This document shows, piece after piece, positions 1-8,530 of a stretch of 64,000 nt of DNA. This stretch comes from an uncultured Robinsoniella sp. GTDB taxonomy: Bacteria; Bacillota; Clostridia; Lachnospirales; Lachnospiraceae. The DNA is taken from NCBI GenBank assembly GCA_900540475.1, contig UQGG01000004.1, forward strand, positions 1-64,000, given 5' to 3'. How positions within the stretch are numbered: the stretch's first letter is position 1; every line of letters starts with the position of its first letter. The notes under the pieces are model-generated. The model did no database searches, was not told the origin of the DNA, and saw only the letters and a program-made list of their open reading frames with translations. A program made the translations under genes and the position numbers.

Positions 1-302
1 TGGCTCCCATCGGATTGTAAGCGGGCAGTGAGCTGCGAAATGCATCAGGATTTCGCAGCGAATGCCCGCGTGCCGCCAAAAAGGGCTTCGGGAAGGTTAG
101 AAAATGCCAGTTCTGCGTTAAGCCTTCCAAACCAATGTCCTGGCTCGCCCCCTTCTCTTTCTGTACACTACCTCTGCATACAAAGCGTCCTTACTAAGCG
201 AAACCCAAATTTATTCATATTACTTCATATTGAGCCGCCTACAGAATAATCCAAAACTATTACCTATAGTTACTATCAGGCAAGAACGCTCTTACATCAC
301 AC
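1..302. other. Intergenic region at window edge, no gene seen
   Basis: No convincing gene is visible. A 73-codon open frame on the plus strand (28-249) has no ribosome site and an amino-acid composition unlike a real protein. The only clear structure is the two-tier inverted repeat at 21-69. A second weaker dyad (GGAAGG near 91, CCTTCC near 125) follows it. Both could belong to a structured transcript that starts outside the window. Confidence 0.5.
21..69. repeat. Two-tier inverted repeat (stem-loop)
   Basis: Outer arms GCGGGCA (21-27) and TGCCCGC (63-69) and inner arms GCTGCGAAAT (32-41) and ATTTCGCAGC (50-59) are perfect complements. They are separated by an asymmetric internal loop (GTGA against GAA) and capped by an 8-nt loop. 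The internal loop could form tandem G-A pairs. Neither arm is followed by a T-run, so it is not a plain terminator. It may be an intergenic palindromic element or part of a structured RNA. Confidence 0.6.
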
Positions 303-339
303 CAAAAAAGTTCCGCGCCATAGCACTGGCAGCGGAACT
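303..339 (-). terminator. Rho-independent terminator after the glycosyltransferase gene
   Basis: Read on the minus strand, AGTTCCGC and GCGGAACT pair around a loop that itself contains GCCA/TGGC, and a run of six T follows. It lies about 40 bp after the stop codon of the gene ending at 376. Confidence 0.85.
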
Positions 340-375
340 CTTTCTAGTTATCAACGAAAACAAAATATAATAATA

Positions 376-1698
376 TCAGACCGACTCTGATAGTTCTAAA
401 TTACAGTCAACGGTAGTCTGAACCTTATTAAGTGTCATTGAGTGCATAATTCTCATCCACGCCTGCTTTGTATTTTCGAAGTCCTGGTAATGTTCCGCTA
501 CGTGCTTTCGGAAAAAATCCAGCTCCTCTAATAATACATAAAAATCATCATTCCCAAAATGTTTGCAGATTTTCGGTATGGTTAGTTTCAGACTCTCTTC
601 AATTTTCTCCATAGCGTCCTCATACTTAGACCTTTGGGTAATATATATCAGAAGAGGCTTATACCTGACCCAGCCAATGGATGCTTTTAAAAACCGTTTG
701 GAAATACTTCCCCCATTGGATTTCATTGCTTTTAGTTCATTGGGCAGTGCACCGGATAATAAGCTTCCATAAGCCGAAAACCCATCGTGAAAGGTATAAC
801 ATGGAATTCTCGTAATGATATTCTCCCCAATGCAAGTACTTAAAAAAGTATCTTCGCCTCTCGCCCCGGGCGGATTATAAAATGGAAATAGTTTATCCGG
901 ATCTTTTAGATTAATACCGAGATTGGCACCTGATATAAACTTCATTCCATTTTTTTCTTTTACTTCACTGACAATTCCATGATCGATTTCACCTATATCT
1001 GCATAGGTAACGCCGCCGTTCTCCATCTTTTCCCTGACGGATTCCCAGTTGATAATATCATTGCTGATGGCTTCTATAAAGATCTGAAAATCATGTTCCG
1101 TGAAATCTTCATCGAAAGATATCTTGGGAATTGGAGAAATATAACCACAGTGACAGCCGCTTGTCATATCGGATCCCTTAATATTCTGAATATGGGATTC
1201 GAGCACTGACTGCCCCACCCACATTAGATTTTCACCCATCTGCACATTGGCAATTGGATACTCATCATCGTCCAGAAATATCAATTCATCCATCTTATTT
1301 AACATTGCGAAATATAACACCGCATTACGCTTCATAGCATATCCTTCACCAAAGATCAATTTTGCATCTCTGACACTCAGAAATTTTTTTGAAACTAAGG
1401 CAGATGCTTCATTTGCTATGGCTGCTTTTCCCAAATAGTGCACCGAATCTATCAAATCTAATATTTCTTCATCCACAATCTGATAATCCGACAATTCTGT
1501 GTTGGTAAATTTCAGGTCATATGCCACAAATAAATGAAGTGCATATTTTTTGATATCAATCGTCTGAGAATCTTTCCAGTCATTCAAGTACGATCTTACT
1601 ACCTTTCGAAAATTCTTTCTGCCTGTTACAAATCCAATCCCTATATTTATTTTTTTATTTTTGATAACATTGTCCTTCTCTCTATTGGGCAAACACAA
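376..1698 (-). CDS. Putative GT-A type glycosyltransferase
   Basis: This 440-residue soluble protein has features of a nucleotide-sugar-dependent glycosyltransferase. An Asp-rich metal-binding motif FLDDDE is at about 141-146, inside a predicted beta-strand/turn context. A GARGEDTF segment at about 278-285 matches the usual G-x-x-x-ED motif of GT-A enzymes, and an HDG follows near 304. There is no signal peptide or membrane segment, so it should act in the cytoplasm. The acceptor and sugar cannot be told. The reading frame opens with TTG at 1698, six bases after the stop of the small Lys-rich gene, with no good ribosome site of its own. A purine-rich GAGAAGGA lies 20 bp inside and precedes an out-of-frame ATG, so the true N-terminus (or a one-base shift) is uncertain. 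A terminator closes the unit. Confidence 0.6.
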   Translation of the reverse strand: MCLPNREKDNVIKNKKINIGIGFVTGRKNFRKVVRSYLNDWKDSQTIDIKKYALHLFVAYDLKFTNTELSDYQIVDEEILDLIDSVHYLGKAAIANEASALVSKKFLSVRDAKLIFGEGYAMKRNAVLYFAMLNKMDELIFLDDDEYPIANVQMGENLMWVGQSVLESHIQNIKGSDMTSGCHCGYISPIPKISFDEDFTEHDFQIFIEAISNDIINWESVREKMENGGVTYADIGEIDHGIVSEVKEKNGMKFISGANLGINLKDPDKLFPFYNPPGARGEDTFLSTCIGENIITRIPCYTFHDGFSAYGSLLSGALPNELKAMKSNGGSISKRFLKASIGWVRYKPLLIYITQRSKYEDAMEKIEESLKLTIPKICKHFGNDDFYVLLEELDFFRKHVAEHYQDFENTKQAWMRIMHSMTLNKVQTTVDCNLELSESV

Positions 1699-1703
1699 CT
1701 TTA

Positions 1704-1823
1704 TTACTGTATTTTTTTCTTCTTTTGCACAAGTTCCGGTTCAGCTGATTCCGTAGTCACTGCAGATGGCAATACTGCACTTTTCTTTTTCTTCTTGCCT
1801 TTTTTTGGATTTTTGTCTCCCAT
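1704..1823 (-). CDS. 39-residue Lys-rich small protein
   Basis: The sequence starts MGDKNPKKGKKKKK and ends in KKKKIQ, with a short Ala/Pro/Glu middle. The ATG at 1823 has a GAGGTC ribosome site seven bases upstream. Small basic proteins beginning M-G-[DN]-K-N-P-K-K are, to my knowledge, common in Clostridia and usually annotated as hypothetical. A strong promoter lies upstream (1954-1982), but a terminator-like hairpin (1862-1892) sits between promoter and gene. The stop codon is six bases before the TTG of the glycosyltransferase frame, so the two may be translationally coupled. Function is unknown; the charge suggests binding to nucleic acid or ribosomes, which is a guess. Confidence 0.65.
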   Translation of the reverse strand: MGDKNPKKGKKKKKSAVLPSAVTTESAEPELVQKKKKIQ

Positions 1824-1861
1824 AATATTGACCTCATATCTTTCTTTTCCCTGTAGGAAAT

Positions 1862-1892
1862 AAAAAAAGCCACTTTTCTTATAAAAGTGACT
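1862..1892 (-). terminator. Terminator or attenuator hairpin
   Basis: On the minus strand CACTTTT and AAAAGTG pair around a 5-nt loop, followed by a GGC and seven T. It lies after the rhamnosidase operon and also downstream of the promoter at 1954-1982, so it can both end the sugar operon and yield a short leader RNA of about 85 nt. Confidence 0.75.
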
Positions 1893-1953
1893 TGTTTCGA
1901 GTTCATATTTAATTTACCTCAGCGCCCTTTCACCAGGAGATGCTGATAGAGTA

Positions 1954-1982
1954 AGTGTAACACCTTTCGGACATGTTGTCAA
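1954..1982 (-). promoter_or_regulatory. Sigma-A type promoter, minus strand
   Basis: TTGACA (1977-1982) and TACACT (1954-1959) are separated by exactly 17 bp. Transcription would start near 1947 and run toward the small gene at 1823, crossing the hairpin at 1862-1892. Confidence 0.65.
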
Positions 1983-2011
1983 ATTACTGGCATTTTTAGC
2001 GGCTCTTTTCT

Positions 2012-5005
2012 TTATCCAATCCGGTGAATCCTCACTTCACAATCAGAATTTTCCTCATATACAACCTGTATTTTTTTCGGTATCCGGACTCTGCATTCTT
2101 TCCTTCCATCTTCCCTGATCCACTCAATATGGATCGCTCCATGAGGTGTAGGCACATCTCCTCTGCACCACTTCATATCCCATGCCGGCTCTTTTATTTC
2201 TATTTTTGCAAATCCATCCTCCAGCATCTGTACCCCGAGGGCATATTTAATGAAAAAATATGCAGGTGAAGCCGACCAGGAATGACAATAACTTCTGGTT
2301 CTGCTGACTTCATAAAAGCCCGGAAATACTTCCCAGCAAGTTGTGGAATCATATTTCAGCATTTCACCCCACCGTATTTTAATGTCATCCATAATTTCCT
2401 GTACTCTGCCTTTTTTTGCAAGACACTCGTACTGGTAATACAGCATAAACGGAGAGCCTGCCTGTATCATTTCCACAGGTGGATCCGTGATATAATTTTC
2501 TACGATGAACTTTTTCTCCACATCCAGGATTCCATCATAGAGCAGCATTAAAATATGTGTCTGTATGCTGAAGGTGCGGGACATGCCATACTCAGGTGAA
2601 AATCCGTCCCGAAACATTTTGTGATTAGAATCCCAGAGTTTTGTTTCCATATAAAGAAGCAGCCTCATTTGACATTCTTCGAAAAAAGCCACATCCTTCT
2701 CATATTTGTTTTTCTCTGCATATGCTGCAGCTAATCCAAAACAGTATGCCAGAACTGCCTGCTGACCCGTAACGATCCCATAATTATGAATATCCATATC
2801 TGCCCAGTCCATCATATTCCAGGCGTTAATCAGGAACCCGCCGTCCTCCTGTATAAACCCGGCATAATATTTCAGCGTCTCTTTCACTACCCCATACATT
2901 TCCGGGAAAATTTTGGTGTCTCCACTCACTTTTGCATACTGAAAAATGGAAATAATCCAGTTCATTGTCCACATGGGAATGGAAGTATTCCAGTCTGTAG
3001 GAGTCAGGGCATTTAACAGCGGGGTATTTGCCCTTGCCTCGGCAGAGAGCTGGATACTGCGTTTTATCAGATCGTAATCCCCAAACAAATATGCACAGGT
3101 AACGGCGCTGATGCCCGCATCTCCTATCCAGAAAGACTGTTCATACGTGGGACAGTCCGTAAAGCTGTCTTCCATACAGAGCTGATGCGTATGGCGGCAC
3201 ATTTCGAATATCCGGTTTAGCAGATAGTCATCGCATGTAAAATCTCCCAGATTCCCCGGCGCATACGTCGCATAATTGATTCTGAAATCCCGAATCCTTA
3301 CTTCTTCCCTGCATTCCTGAAAAGTCAGCATGGCATAACGCATGCCTATACGTGCCATACACCGGTATGACTGCCAGCCCTCTTTGCAAATGTAGCGGAC
3401 GCTGTTATTCAGCCCTATGGTATAATCAATCTCCCCCTGATACATATTTTCAAAACAGTAGATATCTAAAATGGCTCCAGCCGGCGCTTTTATGGTAAAC
3501 TCAAGGCTTCCCACATAGATATCCAAGAAGTCCACAATGATCCGGTTCCATCCACCGGATGCAGGAGGGTCTATCCGGGTAACCTCCTGATTGTCCCAGA
3601 GCATTCCCAGATGTCTGGGCTGCACGGCTGACTCTGCAATCACTTTATCTCTCTTCGCCAGGGAATAGATATAAGCATTCTCATAAATATACCGGGGTTC
3701 CACATAGGTAACCGGACCACCGATTTCCACCATTTCTTTCAGGGAGGATGCGGCAAACAGACGTTTATGAATATCCGGATATTTCTCCAGCCGGTTGTAC
3801 TCATCTAACCCTCCGTATACCTTTCCAAAACCATCGATCACCGGAACAATTCTGCTTGTGGGTCCTTTTACAAAAAAGTCTCCTTCCATTATAAGGTTTT
3901 CGGGAAAACACAACTCCATATGGCAATATAGATCATCAAATTTACCCGATATCTGCATCAGAAAAAAGTGCTTTCCTTCGCATAAACGCACCGGTATCTC
4001 CCGATGCTCATTGGATACCTCATACAGCTTTCCATCTATGGTAAAGTCCCCGATTATTCCATTCCAGGTTCTGTTTGGAAATGCAATCATTCCTTCCATA
4101 TCCTGTGGTGCAAGAAACTCACAACCCAGGAAACCGGAAAATATCGTCTCGTCGGCATCCTTGCGTCCGGGAAAAAAAGCATTTCTGGTATTTACTGAGA
4201 TCTGCTGACATCCTGGGATAACCTCCTGTATCCTTACAATCTTGCCGGGTGTCTTTGCCGTTCTCTGAAACTGACGCAGAGGATTTTGCTTTATCCTGAC
4301 TTCTCTGTCTTCTCTGTTTTCCCCATCTTCCAATACCCAGGCCGTCCCCCAGTCTTTAGAAATCTCCCCGTCCTCTATCCACCTGCTGTCAAAACGGTTG
4401 GCATCGTAATAATCGCTAAATCCCAGATTAACATTTCGCTTTACTGTATGGGATATGTGACCAAGGTCTTTGGCGCATTTCGTCTCTGCCCCCGAGGCTG
4501 CCAACACTTCACCACCGGAAGATACCTGAAACCAAACGCCCCCCTCCTGCGCAACGGTCTGGTAGGTAGACCACCCGTAACTCCATACCCGCACCGCAAG
4601 AAAGTTCCTGCCTGGCTTTACATCCGGGGTTATATCATAAGTATCGTAAAATAATTCCCCCGGTCCGGATCGGATAGGCCCCCTCCCCATTTCTTTTCCG
4701 TTTAAATAGACAATATATCTGGTTATACCGCAGATCATCAGCTTTATGTCCTTTTCCATAGAAGACGTCCCGGCATAAGAATCCATACCATGTGCATCCG
4801 CAATATGAATGTCCGCAGCATGAGCATCCACACCATAAAATTCTGTGGTAAAACACCCTCTTTCATTTTCTGATGTTCGATTTTCAGAAATCCAGATCCA
4901 CTTTCCCTCTATTTTTCTCTCTATTTTCCCTTCTATTTTGTCTTCTATTTTGTCTTCAATTTTATCTTCTATTTTTCCCTCCATCTTTCCCTCCGTTTTC
5001 TCCAT
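2012..5005 (-). CDS. GH78-like alpha-L-rhamnosidase
   Basis: The protein has about 997 residues. The centre holds D-[CP]-T-Y-E-Q and the nearby FWIGDAG, the position of the conserved acidic 'DCP..E..GW.GD' signature of bacterial alpha-L-rhamnosidases; the following region has the helical (alpha/alpha)6-barrel character. N-terminal beta-rich carbohydrate-binding-like modules precede it. There is no signal peptide, so short rhamnosides would be cleaved inside the cell after import by the ABC system encoded just upstream. The start chosen is the ATG at 5005: AAGGAGGT lies six bases before it, whereas the in-frame ATG at 5029 has no ribosome site. The first 35 residues are an odd run of MEGK/KIED repeats (separate entry). 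Substrate is inferred from family only. Confidence 0.8.
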   Translation of the reverse strand: MEKTEGKMEGKIEDKIEDKIEDKIEGKIERKIEGKWIWISENRTSENERGCFTTEFYGVDAHAADIHIADAHGMDSYAGTSSMEKDIKLMICGITRYIVYLNGKEMGRGPIRSGPGELFYDTYDITPDVKPGRNFLAVRVWSYGWSTYQTVAQEGGVWFQVSSGGEVLAASGAETKCAKDLGHISHTVKRNVNLGFSDYYDANRFDSRWIEDGEISKDWGTAWVLEDGENREDREVRIKQNPLRQFQRTAKTPGKIVRIQEVIPGCQQISVNTRNAFFPGRKDADETIFSGFLGCEFLAPQDMEGMIAFPNRTWNGIIGDFTIDGKLYEVSNEHREIPVRLCEGKHFFLMQISGKFDDLYCHMELCFPENLIMEGDFFVKGPTSRIVPVIDGFGKVYGGLDEYNRLEKYPDIHKRLFAASSLKEMVEIGGPVTYVEPRYIYENAYIYSLAKRDKVIAESAVQPRHLGMLWDNQEVTRIDPPASGGWNRIIVDFLDIYVGSLEFTIKAPAGAILDIYCFENMYQGEIDYTIGLNNSVRYICKEGWQSYRCMARIGMRYAMLTFQECREEVRIRDFRINYATYAPGNLGDFTCDDYLLNRIFEMCRHTHQLCMEDSFTDCPTYEQSFWIGDAGISAVTCAYLFGDYDLIKRSIQLSAEARANTPLLNALTPTDWNTSIPMWTMNWIISIFQYAKVSGDTKIFPEMYGVVKETLKYYAGFIQEDGGFLINAWNMMDWADMDIHNYGIVTGQQAVLAYCFGLAAAYAEKNKYEKDVAFFEECQMRLLLYMETKLWDSNHKMFRDGFSPEYGMSRTFSIQTHILMLLYDGILDVEKKFIVENYITDPPVEMIQAGSPFMLYYQYECLAKKGRVQEIMDDIKIRWGEMLKYDSTTCWEVFPGFYEVSRTRSYCHSWSASPAYFFIKYALGVQMLEDGFAKIEIKEPAWDMKWCRGDVPTPHGAIHIEWIREDGRKECRVRIPKKIQVVYEENSDCEVRIHRIG
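4901..4996 (-). repeat. 12-bp coding minisatellite (E-x-K-I repeat)
   Basis: Residues 4-35 of the rhamnosidase are about eight consecutive four-residue units: EGKM, EGKI, EDKI three times, EGKI, ERKI, EGK. The DNA repeats with a 12-bp period, so copy number could change without loss of frame. Such a highly charged leader is not part of the GH78 fold. Confidence 0.85.
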
Positions 5006-5094
5006 CCTAATACCTCCTTGACCGTACATTACCGTACTTTATTTTTTGTAGTAAAGTCTTTCACTTCCGTCCTGTTTGAATTTTCAAACACACG

Positions 5095-5970
5095 TTAACC
5101 TTTCACGGCACCGCCGGTAAGTCCTGCCACAATCTGATCCGAGAACAGAAAATATATGATTATAACAGGGATCAGCGCAACGGTTGCCGCTGCGAATACT
5201 TTATTCCAGTTTGCAAGAAAGTTGGCAGTATAGGAGTATACCCCCAGTGTAAGGGTTCTCACAGAAGCTTTTGTCAAAAATACAAGCGGCAGATAAAAAT
5301 CATTCCAGATTGTCACGAAATTCAAAAGCCCTACTGTAGCAATTACCGGTTTTGAAATAGGCGTAATAATGCTTTTAAATATCTGAAATTCACCTGCTCC
5401 GTCAATCCTTGCCGACTCAATCAGGGATTCCGGCAATTCATTAAAAAACTTTGTAAAAACAAACACTGGAAACGACATATTCGCGGTATAAATCAGCGCC
5501 AGTCCCAGCAGATTATTCGTCAGGTGAAGCCTGGAAAGCATGATATAAAGCGGCAGTATCCCCAATTGGATAGGGAACATCAGACCAACTAAAAAGTATG
5601 TCTGCAAGAACTTCCGGCTCTTAAACCGATACTGGGCAAGCCCGTATGCCACCATGGATGCCACCAGAATCAGGAGCAGTAAAGACACACCAACCAGAAA
5701 AATACTGTTAAAGAAATAGCGGAAAAATCCATCTTCTCCCAGAACGATTCTAAAATTATCCAGGGTAAATTCTTTTGGAAATCCCATGGTATTATGAATC
5801 AGATCCTGCTTTGTTTTAAAGGAGGAGAGAATCGTATTTCCGATTAAAAAAATGGATAAAAAGGTGTATATAACCAGAATTACTGAAATGATATTTTTCC
5901 CGATTAAAGCCTTTTTTGATTCAATTCTTCTGTTTGATTTTTTTTGTCGTTTTCTCATCATTTTCCCCAT
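5095..5970 (-). CDS. Sugar ABC transporter permease, MalG type
   Basis: This 291-residue inner-membrane protein has six predicted membrane segments, the first at about 25-48. The EAA loop of binding-protein-dependent permeases is at about 185-205 (ESARIDGAGEFQIF), the contact site for the ATPase. The ATG at 5970 follows AGGAGGGG. It is translated after the MalF-type permease, 12 bp downstream, and before the rhamnosidase. No ATP-binding gene is in the operon, which is usual for CUT1 systems that share an MsmX-type ATPase. The imported sugar is probably a rhamnose-containing oligosaccharide, judged only from the adjacent glycosidase. Confidence 0.9.
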   Translation of the reverse strand: MGKMMRKRQKKSNRRIESKKALIGKNIISVILVIYTFLSIFLIGNTILSSFKTKQDLIHNTMGFPKEFTLDNFRIVLGEDGFFRYFFNSIFLVGVSLLLLILVASMVAYGLAQYRFKSRKFLQTYFLVGLMFPIQLGILPLYIMLSRLHLTNNLLGLALIYTANMSFPVFVFTKFFNELPESLIESARIDGAGEFQIFKSIITPISKPVIATVGLLNFVTIWNDFYLPLVFLTKASVRTLTLGVYSYTANFLANWNKVFAAATVALIPVIIIYFLFSDQIVAGLTGGAVKG

Positions 5971-5982
5971 TACAATCCCCTC

Positions 5983-6879
5983 CTAATCCTTCTTACGCTT
6001 CAGTAATTTAGTAGTGACCAGAGAAAACGTAAGGATAATAATAAACATGGCAACGCTGATACTGGAACCAAATCCGATAGACGTTTCCCCGAAATAAGTG
6101 CCGCCAAAAGCGTAACGGTAGAATACCATATTGACAAAATCAATCTTATTATTCACCCCTCCCTGTGGACCAACCAGGATATAAGGGATATCAAACATCG
6201 TCAGCGCATAGATCACGCTGAGCGTAATATTCGTAGACATAGATGCGCTCAGGGACGGCAGCACTACATACCGGAACCGCTTCCATCCGCTTGCCCCGTC
6301 AATGATGCTGGCTTCAATTACTTCTTCCGGTATCTCCTGCATATCGGCATAAAAGATCATCATACCGGAACCAATACACTGCCAGATTACCACCATTACA
6401 AATATTTTAAACACCAGATCCGGATTACCCAGCCAGGCGCTTTTTGCCTGGTTTCCAAACAGGCTTCCCAGGATATCATTAAGGACCCCAATATTGGGAT
6501 CAAGCATAATGATTGCAAAAAATCCTACAATTGACGTACTGATTACATAGGGTAAAAATAGCATCATGCGGATGTATTTGTGGCATTTGATCTTGATATA
6601 GATCATGTAGGCAAAAAAGATCTGCAGCGGCGTAATTACAAGCAGTACGCAGACCAGATATTTAATGTTATTGCCCAGTGCATTGAAAAATATCTTTGAC
6701 ATTCTGGGATCAAACATCAGTTTTTTAAAATTGTCCAGACCGATAAACTTCATGTCTCCAATGCCGCTCCATTCAAAGAAGCTGAAATATACGGCGCAGA
6801 TTATCGGAACAATCATAAATATGGTATAAATCAAAAATCCCGGTGCTATAAAACCGATGTATGCCTTTCTTTTTCTCAT
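5983..6879 (-). CDS. Sugar ABC transporter permease, MalF type
   Basis: The protein has about 298 residues, six predicted membrane segments (first at about 7-29) and an EAA loop in the second half (EVIEASIIDGASGWKRF). The start is placed at the ATG at 6879, preceded by GGGGGG seven bases upstream; this gives an N-terminus MRKRKAYIGF typical of the family, while a further in-frame ATG at 6933 lies within the intercistronic hairpin. It forms the translocation pore with the MalG-type permease that follows. Confidence 0.9.
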   Translation of the reverse strand: MRKRKAYIGFIAPGFLIYTIFMIVPIICAVYFSFFEWSGIGDMKFIGLDNFKKLMFDPRMSKIFFNALGNNIKYLVCVLLVITPLQIFFAYMIYIKIKCHKYIRMMLFLPYVISTSIVGFFAIIMLDPNIGVLNDILGSLFGNQAKSAWLGNPDLVFKIFVMVVIWQCIGSGMMIFYADMQEIPEEVIEASIIDGASGWKRFRYVVLPSLSASMSTNITLSVIYALTMFDIPYILVGPQGGVNNKIDFVNMVFYRYAFGGTYFGETSIGFGSSISVAMFIIILTFSLVTTKLLKRKKD

Positions 6880-6911
6880 TCCAGGTCCCCCCCTTTTTAT
6901 AGTAAAATCAG

Positions 6912-6952
6912 GGGGTGTTGTACAAACACCCAACTGGATGGTACAACACCCC
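6912..6952 (-). terminator. Intercistronic hairpin between binding protein and permease genes
   Basis: GGGGTGTTGTAC and its perfect 12-bp complement flank a 17-nt loop just after the binding-protein stop codon. Only a short T-run follows, so it probably works as a partial terminator or mRNA-stabilising stem that gives more binding protein than permease, as in many maltose-type operons. Confidence 0.7.
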
Positions 6953-6974
6953 TTTTCTATCCGTCTATCTTGTT

Positions 6975-8378
6975 TTAACGGGTCAGTGCCGCAAGTTCAT
7001 CCGTAAATTCCTGTGCTGTCATACCTTTGGTGAATACTTTTGTCTGATCCTCTTCCCATACATTTCTGGGGCTTTCCCCTTCTTTTTCCAGATATCCCAG
7101 AATATTATAATAACTCTCTGTCTGGATATCAAACTGGGCGATTTCATTAATTACTTCATTCTCCGATACAATTTTATCGGTACAAGGGATGGAATCTAAT
7201 GATTTTATCCAGGCTGTCTGTCCTTCCAGGCTGGCAAAATAGTTTACAAATGCAAGGGCTGCGTCCGGATTTTCGGTATCCTCGCTGACAGAGAATCCAA
7301 CGGAACTGGTTCCTACAAACGGTCTTGTCCCATCTTCTGTAGGCAGCTGGAATGCACCGAAATTCAGTTCGGGGTTATTTTCCTGGATGGTCTGGATATT
7401 CCAGGTTCCTTCGATACACATAGCTGCGTCCCCTTTGGAAAATGCAAGCAATGCCCCGGATTCATCCACTCCGGTATATCCTGGTCCATAATATCCTTTA
7501 TCTGCCCATTCTAACATTTTGTTATATGCCGCTACTACTTTCGGATCATTTACCTTTGCTTCGCCGGTATCCACATATCCCTGAATCCAATCCAATGCCG
7601 TGGCAGCCAGCACCGGTTCAAACTGGAATAAGATTGCCCACGGATCGGAAGCACTAAATGAAATCGGAAGATAGCCTGCATCATTGACAGCAGCCAGAGC
7701 AGCTTCAAAGTCACTGAATGTCTTCGGTACTTCCAGTCCCAGTTCTTTAAAAATGTCTTTGTTGTAGAACACTGCACGTCCGCCTACTTCTGCCGTAGGG
7801 GATGCGTAGACCTTATCGTCTACCTTAACAAGGCTCATTGCACTTGTCCCGTCGTATAAAGAGAAATCCACTTTATCCGTCAGATCCATTAACAGTCCCT
7901 GTTTTACATAAGCCTCCAGATTCGTGGTTGCGGTTCCGTTTGTCCAGAACAGATCCGGTGTTTCCCCAGCCTGCATAGCTGTCTGGAGGAGATTGTAATA
8001 CTGGTCGGAAGTTTTAATCTGGTACTCCACCTCCACATTTGGATATTTTTTATTAAATCCTTCGATTACGGCTTTCAGCGGTGCCTCAAACTGCGCCGTA
8101 TGCTCCCAAACCACCAGTTTACCGCCAATGTCTGCCGCATTTGCATCCCCGCCTGTACTTTCTTTCTCTGATGCCTTATCTGTCGCCGCTTCGGTGGTTT
8201 CAGAAGCCTTAGCCTGTGTTTCTTCTGCCTTTTCCGTATCCGCAGCCGCTTTGCTGGTCTCCGCCGCCTTCGTCTCTTTTGCCTGTGTCTCCGTCGGCGC
8301 TGTGCCGCCTCCGCACCCTGACAAAATACCTGCCGCCATACTTACGCACAATAAAGCACTGATCATTTTCTTCTTCAT
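6975..8378 (-). CDS. Extracellular sugar-binding lipoprotein
   Basis: This protein of about 467 residues has a lipoprotein signal (MKKKMISALL, lipobox LSGC with the Cys near residue 22), then a 55-residue linker rich in Thr, Ala, Glu and Lys, then a type 1 solute-binding fold (WTNGTATTNL, FYNKDIFKELGLEVPKT, EGTWN are characteristic). It captures the sugar outside the membrane and hands it to the two permeases. The ATG at 8378 is chosen because GGGAGGT lies seven bases upstream; an earlier ATG at 8393 contains that ribosome site. It is the first gene of the transport operon. Confidence 0.92.
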   Translation of the reverse strand: MKKKMISALLCVSMAAGILSGCGGGTAPTETQAKETKAAETSKAAADTEKAEETQAKASETTEAATDKASEKESTGGDANAADIGGKLVVWEHTAQFEAPLKAVIEGFNKKYPNVEVEYQIKTSDQYYNLLQTAMQAGETPDLFWTNGTATTNLEAYVKQGLLMDLTDKVDFSLYDGTSAMSLVKVDDKVYASPTAEVGGRAVFYNKDIFKELGLEVPKTFSDFEAALAAVNDAGYLPISFSASDPWAILFQFEPVLAATALDWIQGYVDTGEAKVNDPKVVAAYNKMLEWADKGYYGPGYTGVDESGALLAFSKGDAAMCIEGTWNIQTIQENNPELNFGAFQLPTEDGTRPFVGTSSVGFSVSEDTENPDAALAFVNYFASLEGQTAWIKSLDSIPCTDKIVSENEVINEIAQFDIQTESYYNILGYLEKEGESPRNVWEEDQTKVFTKGMTAQEFTDELAALTR

Positions 8379-8497
8379 ATTGATACCTCCCATATCATTT
8401 GATGTATTTATTCTAACAAGAAGGCTTCTTTTCCACTAGTAAGAAAATTTACTCATTTATTCAATATCTTTCTGTCTTTTTACGCTTCCCTTCATCC

Positions 8498-8530
8498 TGT
8501 TCACAAAATTATGATTTGTTCACAAAATTT
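8498..8530 (-). promoter_or_regulatory. Candidate operator: direct repeat upstream of the sugar operon
   Basis: TGTTCACAAAATT occurs twice (8498-8510 and 8517-8529), offset by 19 bp, about two helical turns. AraC-type regulators commonly bind such paired direct sites. It overlaps the 3' end of the regulator gene and lies 120 bp before the binding-protein ATG, which has a TAGAAT -10 (8410-8415) but no good -35, as expected for an activated promoter. The role is inferred. Confidence 0.35.

Noticed and set aside
28..249. 73-codon plus-strand frame at the window edge
   Set aside because: No ribosome site, frame crosses the inverted repeat, no recognisable composition.
1775..1920. 48-codon minus-strand frame starting near 1910 with a GAGGT upstream, overlapping the small Lys-rich gene
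   Set aside because: It would be translated through a terminator hairpin and overlaps a more convincing gene in another frame; likely chance.
4635..4856. Cys-rich 73-codon minus-strand frame inside the rhamnosidase gene
   Set aside because: Shadow of the rhamnosidase coding strand.
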